DNA of 64,000 bases, taken from NCBI GenBank assembly GCA_028023455.1, contig JAQFVV010006221.1:10149011-10213010 (forward strand), read 5' to 3'. The translations under genes and the position numbers were made by a program. The DNA is from Epiperipatus broadwayi. Its lineage: Eukaryota; Onychophora; Udeonychophora; Euonychophora; Peripatidae. The notes beneath the pieces were generated by a model. The model saw only the letters and a program-made list of their open reading frames with translations. It was not told where the DNA came from and did not search any database. Positions 49,960 through 59,779 of the stretch are shown here, piece after piece (within the stretch, counting starts at the first letter, position 1; every line of letters starts with the position of its first letter).

Positions 49960-50195
49960 CAGAACTCTCAGATCCAAGGCTCCTCACTGATGATGGCCAC
50001 AAGCCAGAAACTAGTCTGAGAATATTGGATGAATAGGCACTAGGTAGGGATTTTATGCACCAACCTTCCTGCATTCATTGATTATTCAGGTTTGCAAAGA
50101 GTGGTGCTACTGTATGGAGAGTTTTGCCTCTGTAAAAACAGCTTGTGTAAGGATAAAGAATGGTGATCATGGATTGTTTGATGTCTTAATACATA
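49960..50195. mobile_element. HA-family half element (right arm)
   Basis: Only the right arm is present, from ACTCTCAGATCCAAGGC through the hammerhead to GAGTTTTGCCTCTGTAAA and GGTGATCATGGATTG. The left arm is absent, so it reads as a single non-inverted unit. Confidence 0.85.
49981..50022 (+). ncRNA. Hammerhead-ribozyme-like motif (HA family), best-paired copy
   Basis: UCCUCA, CUGAUGA, then UGGCCACAAGCCA forming a 4-bp stem II whose first pair is U-A, GAAA, palindromic stem III ACUAGU with C at the cleavage position, and UGAGAA. Stem I pairs at 5 of 6 positions. Every core nucleotide is the consensus base. Stem III is three base pairs with no loop within one molecule, so a dimer would be needed, as in Penelope-type hammerheads. 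Predicted cut after 50016. Confidence 0.7.
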
Positions 50196-50199
50196 TATT

Positions 50200-50860
50200 A
50201 TTATATTAATTATTAAATAAGGCATGCATTTTTACACATATATTGCACACATGTATGTTTACTAATAATAAAATCATAGCAAGCCCTTATGTTGGTATAT
50301 TAATTAAAATGTACAGTCAATATATGCATCATATTTATATTACCATATTAATAAAACATGAAAATGAAATTGCAAAAAAAAATTGTTTATCATTAACATT
50401 TATTTGCATATATTATTATTATATTCATTAATAAATAAGGCACGTGTTAATATTAAAAAAAAATTTAAATAAGGGCAAATTCGCTTAAACCCATTAACTG
50501 ATTTTTAATTGCATATTGATGTATTTTTAAAAATTATTTCTCGATAAATTTAGTTTGATATTTGACAATTTAATATCAAATTTATATATTAATAGAACAA
50601 AAATTATACCATACAATATAACAAAACCTTGTTTATTAGCTTTATTAGTATTTTATTTAGTCACTTGCCTTCTTATGAAAAAAATCACTGTATATCTGAT
50701 GTCATATGGCCATTCTAATAACACAACTATTGCAACAAAAAAAAATTATTCCAGTGAGAAAAATTTTACTTTAATTATATATATCAACAATTATGATTAT
50801 TATAATATATAAATTGTACTTTTTATATTTAACATCATGACTTAATCTATGAAAAAATGT
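50200..50860. other. Unassigned AT-rich stretch
   Basis: No supported gene. An 85-codon frame at 50555-50812 has membrane-like composition explained by AT bias. Confidence 0.35.
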
Positions 50861-50863
50861 AAA

Positions 50864-51284
50864 CTATATAGTATTAATATATAAATTTTTCTACAGTACA
50901 GGCTTTTTTTGTACCTGCACTCCAATATGTAATATATAGGGGGGTTGAACTCAGACTTTCACACGACCCTCAACTATCCACGCTATCTCAAACTGCTGAC
51001 ACACTTGATTACACACATGGTTGAAAAGATAAATAATCACCAATATACATATTTCATACTAAACCAGCAATCATCAGTGGATCCAGATTATCACATCCAC
51101 AAATATATACAGTCAATGCTCAGCTTATATTAAGATAGCCAAACTTCATACTTTAATGGACAGGCTTCAATCCACTCCACCTCACAACTCTTCAGCCATG
51201 TGATCAAGTGTGTCAGCAGTATGAGATAGCATGGATAGTTGAGGGTTGTGTGAAAGTCTGAGTTCAACCCCACTATATAGTATT
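50864..51284. mobile_element. HD-family fold-back element with 12-bp duplication
   Basis: The left arm starts CTACAGTACAGGC and passes through GGGGTTGAACTCAGACTTTC (a B-box complement), the ribozyme module and ATTAAGATAGCCAAACTTCA. A short right arm mirrors the promoter-like part (GTATGAGATAGCATGGATAG to GTCTGAGTTCAACCCC). The perfect 12-bp repeat CTATATAGTATT lies at 50864-50875 and 51273-51284. Confidence 0.85.
51040..51081 (-). ncRNA. Hammerhead-ribozyme-like motif (HD family)
   Basis: Minus strand: CUGAUGA and GAAA are intact. Stem II is UGCU/AGUA with a G-U wobble and a U-U first pair. Stem III AUAUGUAU is nearly palindromic. Stem I is weakened by a CCAA to UCCA change. Confidence 0.55.
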
Positions 51285-51390
51285 GAATATTTAAACTAGT
51301 TTTATTCACTCATTTACAAACAATGCTTTACCAATTTACCTGATTTGCTAAAAAATATTTTATCAAATAAAGCTATTAAGTCTTTAAAAC

Positions 51391-51498
51391 TAGTCAAGCA
51401 TTGGTGGTTGAGAGATCAGCGACGGCTGCTTTGCAAGCAGTTGTCCCGGATTGGCGGGTTCGCTTTCCAGCTGATGCTATGACACATGAGGAAAAAAA
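51391..51498 (+). mobile_element. Short tRNA-derived SINE, copy 6
   Basis: GTCAAGCATTGGTGGTTGAG, GCTGCTTTGCAAGCAG, GGGTTCGCTTTCC, GCTGATGCTATGACACATGA and an A9 tail. It is flanked by the perfect 13-bp repeat AAGTCTTTAAAAC at 51378-51390 and 51499-51511. Confidence 0.92.
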
Positions 51499-51545
51499 AA
51501 GTCTTTAAAACGAAAAAAAAAAACATTTGCCAGAATTTTAAAGCT

Positions 51546-51915
51546 GGTAAACATTTTATGATTTATTTTGTTTTAAAACAGGCAACATTGGAAAAACTTT
51601 TAGATGACAATGGATTATATGTTTTGTATTATATTTCATTACTGATTGCTAAATCAGGAAAACTGCATAATGTTAGCAAAGAATTAATTATACAGGTAAT
51701 ACATATGCTACACATTAGATATTACCAAAAAGTTTCTTTAAATAATAAGATAGTGCAAGAAAAAATTGATAAAATGGCTCAAAAAGTTGGAGACTCAACA
51801 TCCTAATCTCTTTACAGCTTATGAGACAACTTTGCCAGAAAATGAACCATTATTTTTAATATATGTGTGATTCATAAAAGGAAAATTTTGCTGAGAACTA
51901 TTATTTGCTTAAAAA
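51546..51915 (+). pseudogene. hAT (ZBED/SCAND3-like) transposase fragment
   Basis: The frame to 51806 contains ISLLIAKSGKLHNVSKELII and KVSLNNKIVQEKIDKMAQKV, equivalent to the AKxxKPHTIGE and PLSNNTVxRRIDEMA region after the BED finger. After a frameshift the segment LPENEPLFLIYV..FIKGKFC.ELLFA continues the same alignment past the first catalytic Asp, which is missing. No N-terminal finger or C-terminal domain is nearby. It sits between a SINE and an HD copy. Confidence 0.7.
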
Positions 51916-51949
51916 AATATAGCTATCTTAATATATATTTAAGCACTTA

Positions 51950-52185
51950 TTGCATATATGTGTAGAGATAATAATTTGGACCAACTGATGATTGCTGGTT
52001 TAGTATGAAATACGTATATTGGAGATTATTTATCTTTTCGACATATATGTGTTCAAGTGTATCAGTGTTATGAGATAGAGTGGAAAGTGGTGGGTAGTGT
52101 GAAAGTCTGTGCTCATAACCCTATATATTATATATATTGATATAGGTATATAACAAGCCTGTATTTCAGTTAAAATGATATTATG
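51950..52185 (+). mobile_element. HD-family element, single arm
   Basis: It runs from GATAATAATTTGGACC through the ribozyme (51981-52022), the AGATAGAGTGGAAAGTGG tRNA-like segment and CTGTGCTCATAACC to the family terminus AAGCCTGTATTTCAGTTAA at about 52175. Confidence 0.85.
51981..52022 (+). ncRNA. Hammerhead-ribozyme-like motif (HD family)
   Basis: CCAA, CUGAUGA, hairpin UGCU/AGUA (one wobble), GAAA, palindromic AUACGUAU, A at position 17, UUGG. All core bases match the hammerhead consensus. The first stem II pair is U-U. Predicted cut after 52018. Confidence 0.65.
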
Positions 52186-52194
52186 TAAATTAAT

Positions 52195-52560
52195 ACACTG
52201 TACAGGCTTACACACACCTGCACATATATAATGTAATATAAGGGATTCGAACTCAGACTTTCACACAACTCTCAACTCTCCATGCCATCTCATATGGCTA
52301 ACCCACCTAATCATACACATGTTGAAAAGATAAATAATCACCAATATACATATTTCATGCTAAACCAGAAATCATCAGTTGGTCTGGATTACTATTCTCA
52401 CACATATATACAATCAGTGGTCAGCTTTATATTAAGATAGCCAATCTTCATACTTTAAGGGACAGGTTCCAAACTACTCCAACCCACAACTCTTCAGCCA
52501 TCCATTCCATTGAATTTCAATCTGATGATAGAACATTCAAAGCCCCTGTTATGAAAGAAT
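52195..52560 (-). mobile_element. HD-family element, second adjacent copy
   Basis: It has the terminus TACAGGCTTACACACACCTG, the B-box complement GGGATTCGAACTC (52242-52254), the A-box-like TGGCATGGAGAG (complement near 52276-52288) and the ribozyme module (52340-52383). The tail follows: AGTGGTCAGCTTTATATTAA and a CAACTCTTCAGCCATCCATT segment. It abuts the preceding HD copy head to head, so the pair forms a larger inverted repeat. Confidence 0.8.
52340..52383 (-). ncRNA. Hammerhead-ribozyme-like motif (HD family)
   Basis: Minus strand ACCAA, CUGAUGA, stem II UUCU/AGCA with one mismatch, GAAA, AUAUGUAU, A, UUGGU. The core is intact; stem II is weaker than consensus. Confidence 0.6.
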
Positions 52561-52564
52561 CAGT

Positions 52565-53550
52565 ATTTCATATAAAAGAAGCTTTTTATTTTAAATAAGA
52601 AATTCTACTAATGGTGTTTCTTCAATGACAGGTCACACAAAGAGTTTTTTAATATTAAAAAAGGTACTTATAAATGTATTCTCTATGCAGAGTGCCATTT
52701 ACTAGCAACAATTAATTGCCAAAAATATGAGCAAATACCTACATAGGTCATTATATTATGTCCTTAAAACAGTCAACAAAACTAGAAGCTTATTCACAGA
52801 ATAGCAGATTTGGACAACATTGCATTAAAACAATAAAGAATTCATTCATGTGCTACTTTACATAGAAGTTCATCGGTAGTCAAAATGTTCCTATTTGAAT
52901 CAGTTTTATAAACTCTTTAATTCAGTGCTTGTATTCCTAGAAAACCAAAGGTGATGCTTTTTCAACCAACTTCATTAATTTTAATATTAACATAGCTTAT
53001 ATAACAAACTTCTTTAATAAATTTAATAAAATAAATGTACTGCTCCAAGATGATAAGTTAAATATAATCAAAACTAAATCCATTATTTCTATGTTTGTAG
53101 GTTAGTAACAAATGAAATTTAGGATAAAGGAAATTTAACCAGTAACAAATAGTAAAAAATATACATAAAATAGACTTACTTACCTATTTCTGGTACTAAA
53201 GATGTTCTTAATTCTGAATTCAATCAATGATTTATAAATAGTCGTAAAATGAACATGTCAAGTTAAGTCTTGGACTTATTTTTTTCAAGTACAAATACAG
53301 ATGAATTCCAAAAATTAGAAGAACTGAGCAAAGCAACAACAGATGAGGAATTGAAATTTAAGAATAAAGACAGCTACAATGCTGACTAAAAATGCAGATA
53401 CCTACATTTTATCCTTATAAAAAGCATATGGTTTTATTGCTCAGTAGAACATAACAAGTTGAAGCACCAGACCAGTAAGCATCAAAATGGATCCTGGATT
53501 CTGCCAATACAAGTCAGATGTTTTACCAAATCATGTAGGGAATTTTACCC
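52565..53550. other. Unassigned stretch
   Basis: A very strong splice-donor-like GGTAAGTAAG lies on the minus strand near 53181, without a convincing exon. The region 53270-53520 has mixed composition but no recognisable product. Confidence 0.35.
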
Positions 53551-54141
53551 TAGATTAAGAATTATAATCATTAAGCATCACATGATTACCATCTCTTATA
53601 TTAGCACATAATTGTTTATAAACAAGGCAAAAACTCTTCTTACAGTAGTGCCACCCTGTGCCAACCAAAGTAATCAATGAATGCCAGAAGGCTTGTGCAT
53701 AAAATCCCTATCTAATGCCTACTCATCCAATATTTCCAGACTAGTTTCTGTTCTTCTGGCCTTTGTCAGTGAGGAGCTTTGAATCTGAGAGCACTGCATC
53801 TAGATCTTAGGATACAATGCAACCCTCCAGCAACCACCTTTTATCTCTACTTAACTATAAAACTATGAGAATGAAATTGAAAACACAAAAATATTTTCAA
53901 TCTAAGTTCAATAGCTTATATAGTCATATGGGTCTGAACTCAGTTCAGCACCCATACATTTTGGTGTCTTTGGCTCTTTACCAACCATAGCCACCACTAT
54001 CCTATTAGGCAGGATTGGTGTTAAACCATTAAGCATGACATTATCACCATCTCTTATACAGCACATAATTGTTTATAAACAAGGCAAAGGAGGGTTGCAT
54101 TAGATCCTAAGATTTAGTTGCAGTGCTCTCAGATCCAAAGC

Positions 54142-54183
54142 TCCTCACTGATGAAGGCCACAAGCCGGAAATTAGTCTGGGGA
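54142..54183 (+). ncRNA. Hammerhead-ribozyme-like motif (HA family)
   Basis: UCCUCA, CUGAUGA, GGC/GCC hairpin, GAAA, stem III AUUAGU (one wobble), C, UGGGGA. Stem I pairs at all 6 positions with one U-G wobble. The first stem II position is A-G. Predicted cut after 54177. Confidence 0.65.
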
Positions 54184-54599
54184 TATTGGATAAGTAGGCA
54201 TTAGATAGAGATTTTATGTACAAGCCTTCTGGCATTCATTGATTACTCTGGTTGGCACAGGGTGGCACTACTGTATGGAGAGTTTTGCCTTGTTTATAAA
54301 CAATTATGTGCTAGTATAAGAGATGGTGATCATGTGATGCTTAATGGTTTAACACCAATCCTGCCTAATGGGATAGTGGTGGCTATAGTTATTAAAGAGC
54401 CAAAGACACCAAAATGTATGGGTGCTGAACTGAGTTCAGACCCACATGACTATATAAGCTATTGAGCTTAGATTGAAAATATTTTTTTGTTTTCAATTTC
54501 ATTCTCATAGCTTTATAGTTAAATAGAGATAAAAGGTGTTTGCTGGAGGGTTGCATTAGATCCTAAGATCTCTAGGTGCAGTGCTCTCAGATCCAAAGC

Positions 54600-54641
54600 T
54601 CCTCACTGATGAAGGCCACAAGCCAGAAACTAGTCTGGGGA
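54600..54641 (+). ncRNA. Hammerhead-ribozyme-like motif (HA family), consensus copy
   Basis: UCCUCA, CUGAUGA, AGGCCACAAGCCA hairpin, GAAA, ACUAGU, C, UGGGGA. Core and stem I match the family consensus. The A-A first stem II pair is the only departure from the general hammerhead model. Predicted cut after 54635. Confidence 0.7.
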
Positions 54642-54759
54642 TATTGGATGAGTAGGCATTAGATAGGGACTTTATGCACAAGCCTTGATTATTCTGGTTG
54701 GCACAGGGTGGCACTACTGTATGGAGAGTTTTGCATTGATTAAGAATTATAGTTTTTAA

Positions 54760-55262
54760 TTGGATTGTCTTCATTGTACTTAGTGGAATAAGGATTAAAT
54801 GTGGCAACAAGTCCATTAAATAAAGAAAAAGTGATTACAAATAGATAATCATGGTGATTTAAGAATGCTACTGATAAAATAGATCTAAGCATTAATAAAT
54901 TGATAGCAATACTTAATTTAGATTCATCCTTCTCAATACCAAATATAAAAGAGTGCAAACTTACCAGTGCATCTTTTGTTTATTCATTAAAATTTAAGAT
55001 AGGTTTTTAGAGGAAGCAGGGTCCTGAATAAAAAAATTTTCTGAAAAAATGACAATAGGCCAAATAAATTGGGGAATCACTGATATATATTAATTAAATT
55101 AATATTTTTTAGCTTGAAATAATATAAAAGATTAGCACTGTACGATATGATGTCCATTCATTAGTCAGTATTGCAATACAAGATTTCTAAATTAGATGAA
55201 GAGATGTACTCTTCCAATTTATTTTCTGTAAATATATTATTCACATTAAAAACTTATAAACT
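54760..55262. other. Unassigned AT-rich stretch
   Basis: No feature recognised. Confidence 0.4.
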
Positions 55263-55264
55263 AA

Positions 55265-55765
55265 GTATATAATCACTAATTAGATTAACTCAATGCTGGT
55301 TTATTGGCATATGAAAGTACTCTCAATCTAAAGCACAAGACAGAATCTTTGAAAAGATAAAAATGAACCATCTTATTCTTTTAACTATATTCACCTATCT
55401 AGGCCAGTCTGAAGCACTTTGAAATGAGAGCACAAAGATCTTATATTGATCACATTATTTCTTTTAAAGCTATATTTTAACTATTGCCATTCACAAAAAT
55501 TTTTCAATTTATTGTTTGTCAATTAAAATTTTTTGCCAATGTCAATAGTTAAAACTTAGTTTTAAATGAAGTAATATGGTCAATTTAACATCTTTATGCT
55601 CTTATTTCAAAGTGCTCAATGTTTATATAAAGGAATTTAGATAAAACATTAATTTGGCCCATTTTTATCTTTTCAAAGACTCTATCTTGTGTTGTGGATA
55701 GAGAGTATTTTCATGTGTTTAATAAATCAGGATTGAGTTAATCTAATTAGTAATATTAATTTCTA
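55265..55765. mobile_element. Long palindromic element, family FB, copy 1
   Basis: An almost continuous inverted repeat of about 490 bp centred near 55515. The ends pair (CTAATTAGATTAACTCAA with TTGAGTTAATCTAATTAG), as do the middle parts (GCACTTTGAAATGAGAGCA with TGCTCTTATTTCAAAGTGC) and the centre (AACTATTGCCATTC with ATGTCAATAGTT). A segment TTATCTTTTCAAAGACTCTA is shared with the element at 57650. No coding region and no hammerhead core. Confidence 0.8.
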
Positions 55766-55769
55766 GGAA

Positions 55770-57530
55770 AAAAAATATAGTATTATGAATATGGAAGGTA
55801 CATTTGATTTAATTGTTGGATAAAAATTTTACTCATCTATTCAATCTTTTTTTTTCTAACTAGTACCATTAAATATAACAAGATTAATCATACTTCATAC
55901 ATGATATATTAATAGTATGAATTTCTTGTGCATCAGTCATTTTTTTTGTATTTACAAAATTTGCCTAATATATTTTACTTACATGTACAGCAAATTTTGA
56001 TTCTAATTTTTTAGATATAATTAAAAGTACAAAAGAAAAAAGAAGTCAAAATTGTTTTGAATATCCTATTTTCAGGCAGCTACCCATACAGAAAGACTTG
56101 TGAATTATCGTGCAGTCAGTGTTTTAAAAATTATTCTGGTCTGGTTTTATTCTCTAAGAATAAAATAGATATTCATTTACTAATCAATATTTATGAGTTG
56201 TTGTAAACTAGCTATATATATATAAAAAGATATCCTATGCCTGTTTGGAACCTTAAAATAATTTCAAATTTTATTTGATCATGATTTGAACCCAGATTAT
56301 TACTCTCTTCTCATGTGAGTATATATACGTATGTAAGATATGAAAATTCTTCAGCAAAAAACACAATAATGGAGACAGGTTAAGCAGACTAGAACTTTTT
56401 GGTTGTGATCTTGCATAAAGAAGTATTAAAAATTAAGTATTACTTTGAAATTAGTTTGGCTAGGATTTTCACTCTGTAAATAAATATGCACTTGAACAAG
56501 TACTTTTAGTAATCTCTTGTCCTCAGAGACATTGAAAGAACTAATAAAATAATTTAAAATGATTTCTCTTGAATAATCTTTTATGTTAACGAGCCAAATG
56601 GACTTTCAATTTATATATATATATATTCTAACCTATATATATATATATATATATTAGAAACAGTACAGATGACAAAAGAAGATAATAGATAATGATGGTA
56701 TTAAAAATCAATACTTTAATATTTTTTTAAAATTAAACGTATGGGCAATGTGTGAAAATTGTTTGATCCATAATGTTGAATTTTCTGTGAGGTGCAAATT
56801 AGCAATTCCTATTTTTTTTTTCAGAATTCTTAATCGAACTGTATATGATTATATTATTATTGTAACTAATTTACGTGTTAATTCTGTTATGTTACACTTA
56901 GCATTTCAAGACCAATGGTTGTAGGTAAAAAATTATCAAAACATATCAGCTTTTTTATAAAACTCATCTTCCAAAAAAAAAGGTTTTGAAAAGAGAATTT
57001 CAAACCAAGATGAAAAATATAGCACAGTGATGAATTTTACGAAGTCTAGCTTAGTTTCTTCTAGTCTTGGGATATGATATACTCTCTATATAAATAAAAT
57101 TCTAAAATATGTGCTCATTTTATCAGTAAGGTGATCAGTTTAGCAGGATTATGCTACAATGTTGTATTTAAAAGTTTAGAGAAAATGTGTTTATTTTGTT
57201 TGACTAGAATTATTGTGTCAATATCAATAAAAATTAACTTTTTAAGCTTAGAGATTCTAACATACATGTTAATAACATTAGTAAATTATGGTTCAGTTCT
57301 TTTGAAAATAATACTAATAAAAATCAATGGATTATTATGTTTTAGTTATGGCTCAAAATGTAAAAAGTCACTATTTATAATCACAGGTTATTTGAAAAAT
57401 GTGGCACTAGAACACCCAAAGATGAGAAAATAAATGATAAAATGAATAGATCATATTTTAACATTACTGCTATTATATTTGATATTTGGTCTTTAAAAGC
57501 AAGCAATATACATACTAAGTTATAATTATA
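55770..57530. other. Unassigned AT-rich stretch
   Basis: A short inverted AT-rich pair lies near 56610-56655. A 100-codon frame at 57131-57433 is hydrophobic but AT-biased and unrecognised. Confidence 0.35.
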
Positions 57531-57610
57531 AATTTATTAAACACACACTGATTACGTAAGTAATATTTACTGAGGCTATAACTGTGATAATATGCGTATA
57601 AAATGTGATA
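57531..57610. repeat. Decayed relative of the 39021 hairpin
   Basis: GTAATATTTACTGAGGCTAT and GATAATATGCG match half of the palindrome at 39021. The adjoining AATTTATTAAACACACACTG matches its flank in reverse orientation. Confidence 0.65.
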
Positions 57611-57649
57611 GTAGGGACCTCTACAGGTGTTTTAACCACAAGCTTACGC

Positions 57650-58155
57650 TATGGAAGAAAAGAGGAGAATAATCAGCCATTAAGCTAATGCACATGCTCT
57701 TTGTGGATTTTTAACTATAAATGAATACTATCCAAACACAAGATAAAGTCTTTGTGAAAAGATAGAATGAATCCATTTATCCTTTCTACTCAAACATTTA
57801 TGTATGGGAAAATCTTAAGCATTTGGGAATAAGAGTGTGAAGATGTTAGGCAATTACATATGTTTAATTTCAATTAAGAATGATGTATCATAAATTCTAG
57901 TAAATTTTGCAAGGGTCATTCATTCACGCATAGTAAAGGTAATTTAAAGTGATTGCTTAACATCTTCACACTCTCATTCCCAAATGCTTAAGATTTGCTC
58001 ATACATAAATGTTTGGGTAGAAAGGATAGATGGATTCATTCTATCTTTTCACAAAGACTTTATCTTGTGTTTGGAAGTGAAAGTATTCATTTATAGTTAA
58101 AATCCACAAAGTGCATGTGCATTAGCTTGCTTAATGGATGATTATTACTATTACA
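57650..58155. mobile_element. Long palindromic element, family FB, copy 2
   Basis: Arms about 57670-57860 and 57955-58150 are reverse complements. CCATTAAGCTAATGCACATG pairs with CATGTGCATTAGCTTGC. GATAAAGTCTTTGTGAAAAG pairs with CTTTTCACAAAGACTTTATC. AAGCATTTGGGAATAAGAGT pairs with CTCTCATTCCCAAATGCTT. The loop is about 95 bp. It shares arm sequence with the 55265 copy but has different ends. Confidence 0.8.
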
Positions 58156-58159
58156 GTTT

Positions 58160-58825
58160 ATAAAACAGTGCTATATAAAATAAATATCTCATATACTAAG
58201 TTATAGTAACTTCTCAATAATAAAGTTGCTAATTATGTATTTTCAAAATTATTATGTTAGTAAAGCATTAGTTTTTTTTAAAGAAATGTATTTTGAGTTT
58301 GCTTTTAAATTTATTTTAAAAAACAATTGATCTTCAGAAAATTTTGTAATGTCATAAAAAATAAAAATGTTTAAAGTTAAAACATAAGTGATTGACAAAA
58401 AATCTCCTAAGATTATATTAAAACTGCAAGACCATAGTCATTTAAGATCTCTTTTTTAATTTCTTGATGCATTAAAAAAAATTATAATTTAAAAGAACCA
58501 ATATTATAATTCTATTAAAATAATGATATCCTGAATAATTATGCAAGAATTCAGTTGACCGAATTTAAAGATATATTATCTTGTCACGTAATTAAAATTT
58601 GGAAATGTATTCAGTGTGGTGAGGTTTAAATCACTCTGTGTTATCTTAAAAATGAAAATGACGTGGTTTGTGAAGGGAATCACTGTAATAATTTTAAATT
58701 AAGAAATAATATATTCCATTTCAAACCATTGGTATGTTTTAAGCAAAATTGTCTCTATAAAATGGTATCATTAAATGTTAAAAATGTTATTGTTTCAATA
58801 TATAAAAATAAAAAGGTAGAAAAGA
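58160..58825. other. Unassigned AT-rich stretch
   Basis: A 68-codon frame at 58663-58869 runs into the neighbouring SINE and is not convincing. Confidence 0.35.
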
Positions 58826-58849
58826 TTGCATTAATTATATGGGTTTTTT

Positions 58850-58937
58850 TCATATGTCATATGTGTTGACTGGAATGTGAACCCTGGCCAGCTGCTTGTA
58901 AGACAGCTATGCTAACCACTCAGCCACCAACACCTGA
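58850..58937 (-). mobile_element. Short tRNA-derived SINE, copy 7 (diverged)
   Basis: The minus-strand body GTCAGGTGTTGGTGGCTGAG, CTGTCTTACAAGCAG, GGGTTCACATTCCAG matches the family. Probable flanking repeat ATTAATTATAT (58829-58839) against ACTAATTACAT (58936-58947). Confidence 0.75.
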
Positions 58938-58939
58938 CT

Positions 58940-59565
58940 AATTACATAATTTTTAATATGTCAAACATAATGATTCATAGATTTATCAGTATAATCAAAG
59001 AAGGTATATAAGTTAATGTAGAAAGTGTGTGGCAATGTTTAAATATGTGATTGTCCACAGTCATATTTAATATTTTTATAATGACATGGAATAAAATGAA
59101 AAACAGATCTCTTACTTTGATTGAAGGACTTGCCTATTGCAATTACAGATATATATATTTTTAAAAAGTCCATTGCAAAAAAGTCTTTTTCAATTGTCCT
59201 CATAGAGAAATAGTGTGAGAGAGAAATATTATTCATCAGGCTTAACCATTTATTATAAGATGAGAGATTTTAAATCTTATTTTATCTTTTAACTAAAAAT
59301 AGCTAAATGCCCATTGCAGCTATTCAAAAATATTGTAAGACAATTGAAAAAAATTCAGGTTTAGCCTGAATTTAAATGTATATTGCAAATATGGTAATCA
59401 TATTCTTACAAGAGAAAAAATTTGCAAATATTTTTATTATTATTTACGTACATTTATACACATGTTCATTATAAAAATTAAAAAAATTTAAACTAGTGCA
59501 ACGGACGATCTCTTAAAAGTTATAGATTAAAATCTAGGAGGATATTATAATGGCTCTTTTTAATT
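58940..59565. other. Unassigned AT-rich stretch
   Basis: A TTCAGGTTTAGCCTGAA hairpin sits near 59355. Nothing else recognised. Confidence 0.4.
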
Positions 59566-59569
59566 AAAT

Positions 59570-59778
59570 AATAACTGAAACACAGGCTTATTATATACCT
59601 GTGTCTATATATGTAATATAGGGTATATGAGCACAGACTTTCACATGACCCAACACTCTCCACTCTATCTAATAACACTGATACACTCAAGCACATATAT
59701 GCTGAAAAGATAAATAATCACCAATATACGTATTTCATGCTAAACCAGCAATCATCAGTTGGTCCAGATTAAATAAAT
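59570..59778 (-). mobile_element. HD-family element, single arm
   Basis: Terminus ATAACTGAAACACAGGCTTA, CTGTGTCTATATATGTAATA, the GAGCACAGACTTTCACATGA segment and the ribozyme module, ending at GGTCCAGATTA. Only one arm is present. Confidence 0.85.
59720..59763 (-). ncRNA. Hammerhead-ribozyme-like motif (HD family), consensus copy
   Basis: Minus strand ACCAA, CUGAUGA, UUGCUGGUUUAGCAU (4-bp stem UGCU/AGCA with a U-U first pair), GAAA, palindromic AUACGUAU, A, UUGGU. Stem I is 5 perfect pairs. It matches the family consensus at every core position. Confidence 0.7.
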
Positions 59779-59779
59779 A

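Larger units (their letters stand above)
53553..54751. mobile_element. HA-family fold-back element, 1.2-kb copy with 14-bp duplication
   Basis: A long palindrome: the left arm about 53570-54060 mirrors 54285-54735. Between them lies an additional right-arm unit (about 54085-54290), so three ribozyme modules are present. The left one (minus strand, 53737-53778) has CUGACAA and is dead. The other two (54142-54183 and 54600-54641) are intact. The perfect 14-bp repeat GATTAAGAATTATA occurs at 53553-53566 and 54738-54751. The 67- and 86-codon frames inside are incidental. Confidence 0.92.

Noticed and set aside
50555-50812. 85-codon frame with membrane-like composition
   Set aside because: Composition is explained by AT-rich codons; no start context or family match.
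53175-53245. Strong splice donor GGTAAGTAAG on the minus strand
   Set aside because: The sequence before it has no clear acceptor or start and only short frames. A single splice motif in 64 kb of AT-rich DNA is not enough.
54262-54816. Frames of 67 and 86 codons
   Set aside because: They follow the HA repeat arms and recur with them; not genes.
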